Source: Myroides sp. 1354
GTDB lineage: Bacteria > Bacteroidota > Bacteroidia > Flavobacteriales > Flavobacteriaceae
Reading direction: 5' to 3'
Assembly (NCBI RefSeq): GCF_030324495.1
Contig: NZ_JACAGN010000013.1
Span: 20,517-84,516 of the forward strand
DNA length: 64,000 nt
Position 1 is the first letter of the stretch. Each line of letters starts with the position of its first letter. The position numbers and the translations under genes were made by a program. This document shows positions 44,017-53,113 of the stretch, in pieces. The notes beneath the pieces are model-generated. The model was not told the origin of the DNA. It did no database searches and saw only the letters and a list, made by a program, of their open reading frames with translations.

Positions 44017-45549
44017 ATGACGAATCCATTCTTGTCTGTTTCTGCTTTAAAGAACATCAATATCAAAAATGAAATTCTTGCTGGTTTAACTGTAGCGATG
44101 ACGATGATTCCAGAATCTTTGTCTTTTGCTATTCTGGCAGGATTAACTCCTTTAACAGGACTATATGCTGCCTTTTTAATGGGAATTATCACCGCCATTT
44201 TCGGAGGAAGACCTGGCATGGTTTCTGGGGGTGCTGGAGCAACCGTCGTCGTATTAATAGCGCTCGCTTCTCTCCATGGAGTAGAGTATTTATTCGCTGC
44301 TGTAATACTAGCAGGAATCCTACAGTTTATCGTTGGAGCTGGTAAGTTAGGTCGATTTGTACGACTCATTCCTCAACCTGTGATGTATGGCTTTTTAAAC
44401 GGCTTAGCCGTTATTATTTTCATGGCTCAGGTTGCTCAATTTAAAACTTCAACTGCTGATACCGCGTCTTGGTTAACAGGATCAGCACTTTATCTTATGT
44501 TGGGGCTAACTGCCTTAACAATTGGTATTGTTTGGGGATTTCCTAAACTAACCAAGAAAATTCCCGCTTCTCTCGTGGCCATTATTACTCTGACACTCTT
44601 AGTCTTCTTTTTTCAAATAGACACCAAAAAAGTAGTTGACATTGCGACAGTAAGTGGTTCTCTTCCTAGCTTTCATCTACCTTTAGTTCCTTTTACTTGG
44701 GAAACATTGAAAATTATACTTCCTTTCTCTCTGGTTATGGCAGGTGTAGGCTTAATAGAATCCCTTTTAACCCTCAATATAGTAGATGAAATAACCAACA
44801 CCAAAGGCAACAGCAACAAAGAGGCCATGGCCCAAGGGGGAGCGAATATCGTCAATGGTTTTTTTGGCGGTATGGGGGGCTGTGCTATGATTGCACAGAC
44901 TTTAGTCAATATAGGAGCTGGAGCTAGAACAAGAATTGCAGCTATTATTGGCGCTTTAACTATTCTTTTTATTATTCTTATTGGAGGACCTATCATCGAA
45001 CAAATCCCAATGGCAGCTCTTGTAGGAGTAATGATGGTCGTAGCGATCTCTACCTTTGAATGGGTTTCTTTTCGCCTGATTACCCAAATGCCCAAAACTG
45101 ATATTTTTACGCTTTTCCTCGTAACTGCCATCATTATATTTTCTCACAACTTAGCCTTAGCGGTATTGGTCGGTGTAATCGTATCTGCCTTAATCTTTGC
45201 CTGGGACAATGCCAAACGCATTCGCGCTAGAAAATCATACGATAAAGAAGGAAACAAAGTCTACGAAATTTATGGCCCTTTATTTTTTGGAAGTACAACC
45301 TCCTTTGCAGAAAAGTTTATTCCTCAAGAAGATCCAACTAAAATTATTATCGACTTCAAAGAATCTCATATCGCCGATATGTCAGCTATTGAAATTCTCA
45401 AAAAAGTAATTGCAAAATACCAAGAGTTAAACAAAGAAGTCGTGTTGCGCAACCTTCGCGCGGACAGCCTTCGATTACTCGAAAACAGTAAATCTTTTCA
45501 ACATATAGCGATTGAAAGCGATAAAAATCAAGAGGATTTGCCTTACTAA
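44017..45549 (+). CDS. SulP family anion transporter
   Basis: A 510-residue membrane protein with about twelve to fourteen helices and a C-terminal STAS domain (about residues 410-505, containing KIIIDFKESHIADMSAIEIL). Family motifs near the N terminus are PESLSFAILAGLTPLTGLYAAF and FGGRPGMVSGGAGA. SulP proteins move sulfate, bicarbonate or other anions with sodium or protons; the substrate is not readable here. No carbonic anhydrase or sulfate-assimilation gene is next to it. The next gene on the other strand is a sulfur amino acid enzyme, which is suggestive but not evidence. Confidence 0.9.
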   Translation: MTNPFLSVSALKNINIKNEILAGLTVAMTMIPESLSFAILAGLTPLTGLYAAFLMGIITAIFGGRPGMVSGGAGATVVVLIALASLHGVEYLFAAVILAGILQFIVGAGKLGRFVRLIPQPVMYGFLNGLAVIIFMAQVAQFKTSTADTASWLTGSALYLMLGLTALTIGIVWGFPKLTKKIPASLVAIITLTLLVFFFQIDTKKVVDIATVSGSLPSFHLPLVPFTWETLKIILPFSLVMAGVGLIESLLTLNIVDEITNTKGNSNKEAMAQGGANIVNGFFGGMGGCAMIAQTLVNIGAGARTRIAAIIGALTILFIILIGGPIIEQIPMAALVGVMMVVAISTFEWVSFRLITQMPKTDIFTLFLVTAIIIFSHNLALAVLVGVIVSALIFAWDNAKRIRARKSYDKEGNKVYEIYGPLFFGSTTSFAEKFIPQEDPTKIIIDFKESHIADMSAIEILKKVIAKYQELNKEVVLRNLRADSLRLLENSKSFQHIAIESDKNQEDLPY

Positions 45550-45742
45550 TTCACTTAACAAAAAGACCTTTTTTTAGTTAAACGCAAAGAAAATATTTCC
45601 TCAATCAAAGAATAAAAACAAATACTATATTTATTTAACAAAAACAACAACTATAAATTCATTTATTAGTTTTTTTTCTATACATTTGTTTAGCAAATTA
45701 TTAGAATACCTAAAAATCAAGTACTTATTTGTACTTTTTTCG

Positions 45743-45796
45743 ATATCAAAAGAAAAAGTCCGACTAGTTTTAGACTATACGACTTCTTTCTGATAC
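45743..45796. repeat. Imperfect long hairpin in a gene-free stretch
   Basis: In the 312-bp gap 45550-45861, TATCA (45744-45748) and AAGTC (45756-45760) can pair with TGATA (45791-45795) and GACTT (45781-45785) around a CGACTAG/AGACTA core. It is not followed by a T run. The rest of the gap, apart from the terminator at 45813, holds nothing I can name. Confidence 0.4.
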
Positions 45797-45812
45797 CCCC
45801 TTAATCTGAAAG

Positions 45813-45846
45813 AAAAAAGGCTGTTTTACATCAAAACAGCCTTTTT
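45813..45846. terminator. Bidirectional terminator
   Basis: AAAAAGGCTGTTTT and AAAACAGCCTTTTT form a 14-bp stem around ACATC, between convergent genes. Confidence 0.9.
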
Positions 45847-45861
45847 CATTATATAAACCAA

Positions 45862-46893
45862 CTAGATATAATTGATCTCATTCTTTGGTTCACTCTCATC
45901 GAGAAACCCTTGCTGACGCATCCAATCATCACTGTATATCTTACTCATATAACGCGATCCATGATCTGGGAATAACATCACCACAACGCTATTTTCATCA
46001 AACATTCCTTGTTCAGCGTATAAACGTGTAGCCTGTAATACAGCTCCAGAGGTATAGCCTAAGAATAGCCCTTCTGTACGAGCGAGCTCTCTTGCCACCA
46101 AAGCAGCATCTTTATCAGTTACTTTAACAAAATGATCAATAACCGAAAAATCTGTAGCGGAAGGAATTAAATTTTTTCCTAGTCCCTCAATTTTATATGG
46201 TGCAATTTCGTTGGGATCCAACTCCCCTGTTTCATGGTATTTCTTCAATACCGATCCATAAGCATCAACCCCTAAGATTTGAATTGCTGGATTCTTTTCC
46301 TTCAAATAGCGAGCCGTTCCTGAAATAGTTCCTCCTGTTCCTGAACAACAAACAAAATGCGTAATCTTTCCTTTCGTTTGTTCCCAAATCTCTGGTCCTG
46401 TAGACAAATAATGTGCCTCCGTATTTAATTCATTAAAATATTGATTGATATAAATTGACCCTGGTGTTTCTTGATGTACACGCTTTGCAACTTCATAGTA
46501 TGACTTTGGGTCATCTGCTGCAACGTTAGCAGGGCAAACATATACCTTTGCTCCCATAGCGCGCAACATATCAATTTTATCTGGTGAGGACTTATCACTA
46601 ACAGAAAGGATACATTTATACCCTTTAATTGCACTAATCATGGCAATACTAAATCCCGTATTCCCCGACGTAGTTTCAACAATAGTTCCTCCTGGTTTTA
46701 AAATTCCCTTTTTTTCTGCTGTTTCAATAATATGCAATGCAATTCTATCTTTTGCAGATTGTCCTGCATTAAAAGCTTCCACTTTTCCGTAAAAATGTCC
46801 TTTTAACGAAGCGGTTACTTTGTCCAATTTCACTAAAGGAGTATCCCCCACTAGGGAAATCACATTATCAACAGCTTGGATTTCTTCTTTCAT
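45862..46893 (-). CDS. Cystathionine beta-synthase-like / cysteine synthase family enzyme
   Basis: A 343-residue fold-type II PLP enzyme. The Schiff-base lysine is in [11 protein letters not shown] (near K48), the substrate loop TSGNTG is near residue 79, and the phosphate loop [10 protein letters not shown] is near 184. The C-terminal [19 protein letters not shown] is typical of cystathionine beta-synthase rather than CysK. There is no CBS-domain regulatory tail. Either transsulfuration or direct cysteine synthesis is possible. It is a single gene between a terminator and the ptrB gene, which lies upstream on the same strand with a 68-bp gap. Confidence 0.88.
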   Translation of the reverse strand: MKEEIQAVDNVISLVGDTPLVKLDKVTASLKGHFYGKVEAFNAGQSAKDRIALHIIETAEKKGILKPGGTIVETTSGNTGFSIAMISAIKGYKCILSVSDKSSPDKIDMLRAMGAKVYVCPANVAADDPKSYYEVAKRVHQETPGSIYINQYFNELNTEAHYLSTGPEIWEQTKGKITHFVCCSGTGGTISGTARYLKEKNPAIQILGVDAYGSVLKKYHETGELDPNEIAPYKIEGLGKNLIPSATDFSVIDHFVKVTDKDAALVARELARTEGLFLGYTSGAVLQATRLYAEQGMFDENSVVVMLFPDHGSRYMSKIYSDDWMRQQGFLDESEPKNEINYI

Positions 46894-46961
46894 CTTTTCT
46901 TTTATTTATATTGTATTTCCCCTAATAATCGGGTCGAAACCGATACTAAGTTACTTCTTTT

Positions 46962-49022
46962 TTACTGTTTAATTCCCACTAAATCGAACATAAAAGCAAA
47001 TTCCTTGGCTACTTCTTTCAACGATTCAAATCGACCTGAAGCACCTCCATGTCCTGTATCCATATTGATATCAAAATACAATTGTTTGTCATTTGTTTTG
47101 GTATCTCTTAGTTTAGCCACCCATTTCGCAGGTTCCCAATATTGCACTTGTGAATCATGTAATCCTGTCGAAATATACATATTCGGATAATCTTGTGCTT
47201 TTACATTATCATAAGGAGAATAAGACAACATATAGTCGTAATATTCTTTCTCATTTGGATTTCCCCATTCATCATATTCCCCTGTGGTCAACGGAATGCT
47301 ATCATCTAACATGGTCGTTACAACGTCAACAAAAGGAACTTGTGCTATTATTCCTTGGTACAAATCAGGACGCTCATTCGCGACAACTCCCATCAACATT
47401 CCTCCAGCAGAACCACCTTCTGCAAATAAATAATCTGGAGAAGTATATCCTTGGTCCACTACATATTCAGAACAAGCGATAAAGTCTGTAAACGTATTTT
47501 TCTTCACCAACAACTTTCCATCTTCATACCAATCGCGTCCCATATCTTCTCCTCCACGAACATGTGCAATTGCATATACAAAACCACGATCCAACAAACT
47601 CAAACGCGTTGTTGAAAAATATGGTTCCATGGTAATTCCATACGATCCATAAGCATATAATAAGAATGGATTTTTGCCATTGCGCTCCATCCCTTTTCTA
47701 TAGATCATCGAAATAGGTATTTTCACACCGTCTTTTGCTGTAGCCCAAATACGCTCTTCTATATAATTGTTCTTGTCAAAATCTCCTAGTACTTCTTGCT
47801 CTTTCAAGATTTCTTTCTCTTGCGTACGCATATTAAAATCAATAACAGAAGAAGGGGTATTCAACGATTGATATACAAATCGGAATTTCTCCGTTTCAAA
47901 ATCAGCATTAATTTGCGCTTGAGCATTATAGGTTTCACTTTCAAATGGCAAATAATAGGCTTGTTCTCCTTCTTTCCACGGTTGAATCTTAATGTGAGGT
48001 AAACCATTTGAACGCTCTGAAATCACTAAATAATCTTTAAAAATATCAACACCTTCCAAAAGCACATCTTCTCGATGTGGGATCAATTCCTCCCAATCTG
48101 CACTTGTTGTATGCGTTTCTGAACAAGACATTAACTTGAAATTATCTGCATCATCCTTATTTGTCAGAATATAAAAACGATTATCATAATGAGAAATCCC
48201 ATACTCTACCCCTCTTTCTCTTTTTTGAAAGATTCGAAACTCGCCTTGTGGATTATTTGCTTCTAAAATACGGTACTCACTGGTTAAGGTACTTTCACTC
48301 CCAATTACAAGAAATTTTCTAGATTTTTCTTTGTAAATAAAGGTGTCAAAAGTATCATCTATTTCGTGATAAACTAAAACATCTTCTTCTACAGAAGTAC
48401 CCATTACATGCTTATAGATTTTATCTGAACGCAAGGTCACCGCATCTTTACGAGAATAAAACAGTGTCTCATTATCACTTGCCCAAGTAGAAGCTCCTGT
48501 TGTATTGCTAATCGCAAAATCCAAAATTTCTCCTGTAACTAAACTCTTGACGTAAAGGGTATATTCTCTTCGAGAAACCGTATCCACCCCATAAGCTACC
48601 CACTGATTATCTTCAGAAACCGTAATTCCTCTAAGGTGAAAATAGGCATAAGGCGCCGCCATCTCATTACAATCAAACATAATTTCCTCTGCTGCCTCTA
48701 AACTTCCCTTTTTACGCGAGTGAATCGGGTAGTCTTTTCCTTGTTCGAAACGAGTAATATAGTAATATCCGTTGTAGAAATAAGGAACAGAAGAATCATC
48801 TTCTTTGATTCTATTTTTCATTTCTGAAAACAAAGACTCTTGCAGCGTTTTAGTGTGTTCCGTTGACGTTTGATAATAGGCTTTTTCAGCTTCTAAATAA
48901 GCTAAAACTTCTTTATCTTCTCTGTCGTTTAACCAAAAGTAATGATCAATACGCTTGTGATTATGTGCGTTTAGTTCGTGTGGTATTTTTTTAGCTATAG
49001 GAGCTAGGATAGATTCGTTCAT
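46962..49022 (-). CDS. ptrB: Oligopeptidase B (S9 family serine peptidase)
   Basis: A 686-residue peptidase that cleaves peptides after basic residues. The N-terminal two-thirds form a beta-propeller, and the C-terminal alpha/beta-hydrolase holds the catalytic triad: serine in EGGSAGGMLMG near residue 535, aspartate in the GLHDSQVQYWEP segment, and histidine in DTGHGGASGRF near 655. The motif YGSYGITMEPYFS matches oligopeptidase B. No signal peptide is seen, so it acts in the cytoplasm. Open frames on the opposite strand inside this gene have no features of their own. Confidence 0.94.
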   Translation of the reverse strand: MNESILAPIAKKIPHELNAHNHKRIDHYFWLNDREDKEVLAYLEAEKAYYQTSTEHTKTLQESLFSEMKNRIKEDDSSVPYFYNGYYYITRFEQGKDYPIHSRKKGSLEAAEEIMFDCNEMAAPYAYFHLRGITVSEDNQWVAYGVDTVSRREYTLYVKSLVTGEILDFAISNTTGASTWASDNETLFYSRKDAVTLRSDKIYKHVMGTSVEEDVLVYHEIDDTFDTFIYKEKSRKFLVIGSESTLTSEYRILEANNPQGEFRIFQKRERGVEYGISHYDNRFYILTNKDDADNFKLMSCSETHTTSADWEELIPHREDVLLEGVDIFKDYLVISERSNGLPHIKIQPWKEGEQAYYLPFESETYNAQAQINADFETEKFRFVYQSLNTPSSVIDFNMRTQEKEILKEQEVLGDFDKNNYIEERIWATAKDGVKIPISMIYRKGMERNGKNPFLLYAYGSYGITMEPYFSTTRLSLLDRGFVYAIAHVRGGEDMGRDWYEDGKLLVKKNTFTDFIACSEYVVDQGYTSPDYLFAEGGSAGGMLMGVVANERPDLYQGIIAQVPFVDVVTTMLDDSIPLTTGEYDEWGNPNEKEYYDYMLSYSPYDNVKAQDYPNMYISTGLHDSQVQYWEPAKWVAKLRDTKTNDKQLYFDINMDTGHGGASGRFESLKEVAKEFAFMFDLVGIKQ

Positions 49023-49114
49023 TTCTTTTATTTAAAAATACAAAAATAAGGGTTTTTCATGGGGAAGACCAAGATTTCCTCCTTTAGTTTAATCAGTTCA
49101 ATTCAATTGATAAC

Positions 49115-49732
49115 TTACAACTTCGCTTGTAATTGTTCCTTAGCAGTAACCAGCCATTCTTCTCGTAATAATCCAAAAATTGCACTATCACGACGTGTAC
49201 CGTCCGTTCTAATTTTATTTTTTCGCAAAATGCCTTCTTGCTTACAACCTAAACTGAGAATAGCTGATTTACTGCGATGATTTTCATTATCCGCCTCAAA
49301 TTCAACACGTTCAAAGCGCAGTTTTTCAAATAAAAACTCAAACAATAAATATTTACAATTCTTATTCACCCCTGTTCCCTGAGCCGACTTACTATACCAC
49401 GTATATCCAATTGCACTAACCTTATTGCGCACATCGACACGATAGTATCGGGTAGATCCCACGATTCTCTGTTGCTGCTTATCCCATACAACAAAAGCGT
49501 ACCCCTGCTTTTCTTTACGCATAGTTAAAGCCGCTTTCACATACTTTATCATATTTTCATTATCCGTTGGTTTATCTGAAGAAAAAAACCAAATATCCGC
49601 TTCATGTAAGGCATAATACAGCAAGTCTGCCAAGTGTTTTTCACTTAAAGGAATGAGTCTGACGCGGTCGTTTTCTAAGACATAGTCTTTAGTAAAATCG
49701 AAATTGACAGGAATTTCAGAGGTTTTAGACAT
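49115..49732 (-). CDS. GNAT family N-acetyltransferase
   Basis: With the start at 49732 (MSKTSEIPVNFDF) it is 205 residues. The RimJ/RimL-like pattern is visible: LENDRVRLIPLSEKHLADLL at the N terminus, the acetyl-CoA site IGYTWYSKSAQGTGVNKNCK near residue 115, and the FERVEFEADNENHRSKSAIL segment near 147. These enzymes acetylate N-terminal or other amines; the substrate is unknown. An ATG 12 codons upstream exists but adds non-conserved residues. Confidence 0.85.
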   Translation of the reverse strand: MSKTSEIPVNFDFTKDYVLENDRVRLIPLSEKHLADLLYYALHEADIWFFSSDKPTDNENMIKYVKAALTMRKEKQGYAFVVWDKQQQRIVGSTRYYRVDVRNKVSAIGYTWYSKSAQGTGVNKNCKYLLFEFLFEKLRFERVEFEADNENHRSKSAILSLGCKQEGILRKNKIRTDGTRRDSAIFGLLREEWLVTAKEQLQAKL

Positions 49733-49817
49733 AAATTTTTGATTGAGTTTTAAACGTATTTCTCTCAAATATATTCATACTTTTTCGGCCTTGTACGAAC
49801 CTTTAACAGCTTACTAA

Positions 49818-49852
49818 CAAAAAAAAGAGATAGTACTTTCTCTATCTCTTTT
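49818..49852 (-). terminator. Terminator region of the FMN reductase gene
   Basis: AAAAGAGATAG (49823-49833) pairs with CTATCTCTTTT (49842-49852). On the complement it ends in a T run. Confidence 0.85.
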
Positions 49853-49857
49853 TTCTA

Positions 49858-50403
49858 TTAATTTTCTTTGATTAATTGATTTTTAAAATCCTCTACTTGT
49901 TTTTTAAACGCTGCTAACAATGTTTCCTCTCGAATACCTTGTGTAGGATCAAAATTCTCATGAAACTTAGGTAGTGCGAATGTTGTTAGGATATTTCCTC
50001 CAAAAGCAGGAAAAATAGTCTTAGCAATATTCAATGAGTTTTGTCCACCATAACCACCTGGAGAAGTTGACAAAAGCAACATCGGTTTATGTTGAAGCAG
50101 TTTCAGATCTAATCGCGAACACCAATCAAATAAGTTCTTAAACCCCACAGTCCAATTTCGATTGTGCTCTGCCATCGAACAAACAAGGATATCTGCTGAT
50201 TTTAATTTATCCAAAAAATCTCGAACGGCCTGTGGGCAATTTTCTTTTTCACAATCCACTGAGAATACAGGCACTTCAAAATCATTCAGATCAACTAATT
50301 CCACTTCATATTCTGGAAAGAACCCCAAAGCATAGGCAGCAAAAGCTTTATTGATTGAAGTAGTAGAAATACTAGCTCCAAATCCAATTATTTTTTTCTT
50401 CAT
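49858..50403 (-). CDS. NAD(P)H-dependent FMN reductase-like flavoprotein
   Basis: A 181-residue flavodoxin-fold protein. The FMN phosphate loop is GFGASISTTSINKAFAAYA at the N terminus, and the flavin-side motif STSPGGYGGQNSLNIAK lies near residue 110, as in NADPH-dependent FMN reductases and azoreductase-like proteins. The electron acceptor is unknown. A small GNAT-like gene lies 10 bp upstream on the same strand, indicating a two-gene operon. Confidence 0.88.
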   Translation of the reverse strand: MKKKIIGFGASISTTSINKAFAAYALGFFPEYEVELVDLNDFEVPVFSVDCEKENCPQAVRDFLDKLKSADILVCSMAEHNRNWTVGFKNLFDWCSRLDLKLLQHKPMLLLSTSPGGYGGQNSLNIAKTIFPAFGGNILTTFALPKFHENFDPTQGIREETLLAAFKKQVEDFKNQLIKEN

Positions 50404-50413
50404 TTCTTTTGAT

Positions 50414-50731
50414 TTACAATTTATCGAATGCGGGAAAATCTACGTCGACGATTCTTTTCCACTCTGGATGTTTTTTAATATAAGCAAATACCAATGGACA
50501 AAAAGGCATCAATGTTTTCTTGTGTTCTTCAACGTATAAAAGTGTCTTTTCAATTAAGGCTGTTGCGACACCGCGACCTGCTAATTCCTCTGGACTTTCA
50601 GTATGCATCAAGTGAATGCGTTGACTATCTTCTTTATAATCAATAAAAGCGATATAGCCGTCAACAGTTAATTCGAATCTGTGATTGGTCGTGTTTTTAT
50701 TGACCACTAAGGGTAAAAATTCTTCTTTCAT
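50414..50731 (-). CDS. Small GNAT-type acetyltransferase (YjdJ-like)
   Basis: A 105-residue protein with the reduced GNAT fold: HRFELTVDGYIAFIDYKED, MHTESPEELAGRGVATALIE with the acetyl-CoA-binding turn RGVATALI near residue 53, then FCPLVFAYIKKHPEW near residue 77. This C-terminal CPxxxxYIxxHPE pattern is typical of the YjdJ-like group. The substrate is not known. It starts the two-gene unit with the FMN reductase. Confidence 0.87.
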   Translation of the reverse strand: MKEEFLPLVVNKNTTNHRFELTVDGYIAFIDYKEDSQRIHLMHTESPEELAGRGVATALIEKTLLYVEEHKKTLMPFCPLVFAYIKKHPEWKRIVDVDFPAFDKL

Positions 50732-50879
50732 CTTTTTCAGTATTAGTGTGGATTACAATATCAAAAATACGGATTATACATTCGCTTATCCTTAATGTAA
50801 ATTAATATCAATGGAAATATAGCACAAAATTAGTTAAGGTCTTTAGCTACATCATGAACAAAACTTGAAAAGAATATAC

Positions 50880-50887
50880 TATTTTTG
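50880..50887 (+). promoter_or_regulatory. Promoter -7 box for ebfC
   Basis: TATTTTTG matches TAnnTTTG. The predicted transcript start (about 50894) supports the ebfC ATG at 50915 rather than 50903. Confidence 0.4.
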
Positions 50888-50914
50888 TCACACTAAATTT
50901 TAATGTATAATACT

Positions 50915-51238
50915 ATGTTTGGCGACTTAATGGGAATGATGGGTAAATTACAAGAAACCCAAGCTAAAATTGAAGAAACAAAAAAGAGATTAGATACCAT
51001 TCTAATTGATGAAAAAAGTAGTGATGAACTTCTACACGTTACTTTAACGGCAAACAGAACGATTCGTTCTTTATCCATTGCAGATGAGTTAATGGAAGAT
51101 AAAGATCAGTTGGAAGATTATCTTGTTCTGGTTTTAAACAGAGCAATTGAAAAGGCGACAGCCATTCACGAAGCTGAATTAGCTGCGGCGGCTAAAGACG
51201 GTATGCCAAATATCCCAGGATTAGATTTATTTAAATAA
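50915..51238 (+). CDS. YbaB/EbfC nucleoid-associated protein
   Basis: With the start at 50915 ([20 protein letters not shown]) it is 107 residues, the family's usual length. The helical N terminus, the central beta segment ([20 protein letters not shown]), and the C-terminal helix ending NIPGLDLFK match the YbaB/EbfC tweezer dimer that binds DNA. In many bacteria it is next to dnaX/recR; here the lipoprotein gene 9 bp downstream is the only close neighbour. An ATG at 50903 would leave almost no mRNA leader. Confidence 0.9.
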   Translation: MFGDLMGMMGKLQETQAKIEETKKRLDTILIDEKSSDELLHVTLTANRTIRSLSIADELMEDKDQLEDYLVLVLNRAIEKATAIHEAELAAAAKDGMPNIPGLDLFK

Positions 51239-51247
51239 AATAATAGA

Positions 51248-51985
51248 ATGAAAAAATATATTGGTCTTGCCTTTATCTTAGGCGCTTCACTTCTTGTTTC
51301 TTGTAATAAAGATGCAAAAGGAACTGATAACTTAACCATAACAGGAAAAATTGACGGTTTAAAACAAGGGAAAGTATACCTCTACCATGTTCAAGACACC
51401 ACTTTTGTTGCGCTTGATTCTGTTATTTTCGATGGCAAGTCAGCCGATTTCACGTTTAAACACCATTTAGAATCTCCTGAAATGCTTTTCCTTTCTTTGG
51501 ATCGCGGCCACAGTAATTCTATTGATAATCAATTGGCTTTCTTTGCAGAGCCTGGAACAATGACCATTGAAACGACCTTAAAAAACTTTTACAAAGACGC
51601 AAAAGTAAAAGGTTCTCAAAACAATGACCTCTACAATGAATATCTAAAATCAAGAACGATTATTACAGATCGTCAGAACGATTTATACGTTGCTTTATTT
51701 GACGCTCAAAAAACCAACAACCAAGCTAAATTAGATAGCTTACAAGAGGTAAATAAAAAATTAACGGGTCGTTTGTACTTGAATGCAATTAACTTTGCGT
51801 TGAACAACAAGCATGCTGACGTTGCACCTTATATTGCGCTTACAGAACTATATGACCGCAACATCAAATACTTAGATACCATCTATGGATCATTAACTCC
51901 AGAGGTACTCAATCACAAGTACGCTAAAAGTTTGAATGAATTTATTCAAGAAAGAAAAAAAGAAGAAGCGAAAGCAACCGAATAA
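51248..51985 (+). CDS. DUF4369-domain lipoprotein
   Basis: A 245-residue lipoprotein: signal peptide with lipobox LVSC (cysteine at residue 19), then a DUF4369-like beta domain (LTITGKIDGLKQGKVYLYHV, DTTFVALDSVIFDGKSADFTF) typical of the N-terminal part of Bacteroidetes TlpA-like thioredoxins. The thioredoxin half itself is absent; the C-terminal half is helical with charged repeats. So it looks like a stand-alone version of that accessory domain. It follows ebfC by 9 bp. The role is unknown. Confidence 0.83.
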   Translation: MKKYIGLAFILGASLLVSCNKDAKGTDNLTITGKIDGLKQGKVYLYHVQDTTFVALDSVIFDGKSADFTFKHHLESPEMLFLSLDRGHSNSIDNQLAFFAEPGTMTIETTLKNFYKDAKVKGSQNNDLYNEYLKSRTIITDRQNDLYVALFDAQKTNNQAKLDSLQEVNKKLTGRLYLNAINFALNNKHADVAPYIALTELYDRNIKYLDTIYGSLTPEVLNHKYAKSLNEFIQERKKEEAKATE

Positions 51986-51990
51986 TTGTA

Positions 51991-52023
51991 AATTGTCCTT
52001 TTAATCAAAGGACAATTTTTTTT
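51991..52023 (+). terminator. Terminator of the ebfC-lipoprotein unit
   Basis: AATTGTCCTTT (51991-52001) pairs with AAAGGACAATT (52007-52017), followed by T8 that runs up to the next ATG. Confidence 0.88.
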
Positions 52024-52587
52024 ATGTCATTACAAGCCTCTCTACAATTTGCTCTTCATCTAACAGATGATGAAACTCAAGAAGCTGCAAATTATTTCCT
52101 TCCTTATACGTATCCAAAAAACACCACTTTTCTAGAAACTGGAAAGGAAGCGAAGCAGCTTTTTTTTCTTACAGAAGGGTATATCCGCATTCACGCCGAT
52201 TTTGAAGGAAAAGAAATTACGCAATGGATTAGCGCTCCAGGGTATTTTATTACAGATTTATCTTCTTGGCTTTTTAATCAACCGGCTCGTTGGAATTTCA
52301 CTACCCTCACAGAAGTTTCCTTAGTTGCTATTTCTAAAGAAGATTATCAACATTTACAAAGTATCATAGCGAGCTGGCACGAAAAAGAAAGAAATTTTAT
52401 AGGTCATTGCTTTCATCAAATGGAACAGCGTATTTTTCAATTTTTATCTCAAAATAGCGAAGAGCGCTACCTTGCCTTTTGTAAAGACTACGCCTTTCTA
52501 TTCAACCAGGTACCGCATCAATATATTGCATCCTTACTAGGAATGACTCCAGAGACATTAAGCAGATTAAGGCGTCAACAACGCTAA
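52024..52587 (+). CDS. Crp/Fnr-type regulator
   Basis: A 187-residue protein with a cyclic-nucleotide-binding-type beta-roll (about residues 20-115, including FFLTEGYIRIHADFEGKEIT) and a C-terminal winged helix (about 140-185, HQYIASLLGMTPETLSRLRR). The helix contains the conserved recognition sequence TPETLSR of this Bacteroidetes subgroup. It has no cysteine cluster of Fnr, so it is unlikely to sense oxygen through iron-sulfur. The ATG directly follows a terminator, implying a short leader. Targets are unknown; the SRPBCC gene downstream may be cotranscribed. Confidence 0.88.
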   Translation: MSLQASLQFALHLTDDETQEAANYFLPYTYPKNTTFLETGKEAKQLFFLTEGYIRIHADFEGKEITQWISAPGYFITDLSSWLFNQPARWNFTTLTEVSLVAISKEDYQHLQSIIASWHEKERNFIGHCFHQMEQRIFQFLSQNSEERYLAFCKDYAFLFNQVPHQYIASLLGMTPETLSRLRRQQR

Positions 52588-52656
52588 TTTAGTTTCTTGA
52601 TATACATCAAGAGTCTTTCAAAAGAAAGACAAGATATTTGTGAAAAACAAAACGAT

Positions 52657-53067
52657 ATGAAATTAGTTACACAAATAGAAATTAACACTAACGCAGAAAC
52701 TATCTGGAATGCTCTAATCGACTTTGAAAATTACTACAAATGGAATCCCTTCATTACCAAAATTGAAGGTACCGCTGCTCCTCGTCAAAAATTAAAGGTG
52801 AGCATTCAAAAGATGAATTTTTCACCTATCGTTCAAGTATATAAACCCCATCAAAAATTAACTTGGTTAGGTAAACTAGGAATTAAAGGTCTTTTTGATG
52901 GTTATCACTATTTTGAAATCGTCCCTATTGATGAACATAAATGCCTCTTTATTCAAGGTGAAAATTTTAGTGGACTCTTAGTTCCTCTCCTCAAAAAGAA
53001 ACTAAAAAAAGAAACCTTACCCGGATTCATTCTAATGAATTGTTCTCTTAAAGACTATGTAGAATAG
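52657..53067 (+). CDS. SRPBCC (polyketide-cyclase-like) protein
   Basis: With the ATG at 52657 it is 136 residues. The pattern MKLVTQIEINTNAETIWNAL then FENYYKWNPFITKIEG is the usual N terminus of SRPBCC proteins, and the long C-terminal helix (LKKKLKKETLPGFILMNCSLKDYV) closes the ligand cavity. A TTG at 52597 in the same frame would add 20 residues with no resemblance to the family. It is not similar in sequence to the SRPBCC protein at 3642. Ligand and role are unknown; it lies 69 bp after the Crp/Fnr gene. Confidence 0.8.
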   Translation: MKLVTQIEINTNAETIWNALIDFENYYKWNPFITKIEGTAAPRQKLKVSIQKMNFSPIVQVYKPHQKLTWLGKLGIKGLFDGYHYFEIVPIDEHKCLFIQGENFSGLLVPLLKKKLKKETLPGFILMNCSLKDYVE

Positions 53068-53069
53068 TC

Positions 53070-53107
53070 TACAGTTTATGGTTTACAGTAAACCATAAAC
53101 TGTAAAC
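53070..53107. repeat. Perfect palindrome built from heptamers
   Basis: TACAGTTTATGGTTTA (53070-53085) is the exact inverse of TAAACCATAAACTGTA (53089-53104) with a 3-base loop. The sequence also reads as heptamers ACAGTTT-ATGGTTT-ACAGTAA-ACCATAA-ACTGTAA. There is no T run. It lies between convergent genes. Confidence 0.8.
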
Positions 53108-53113
53108 AATCCA

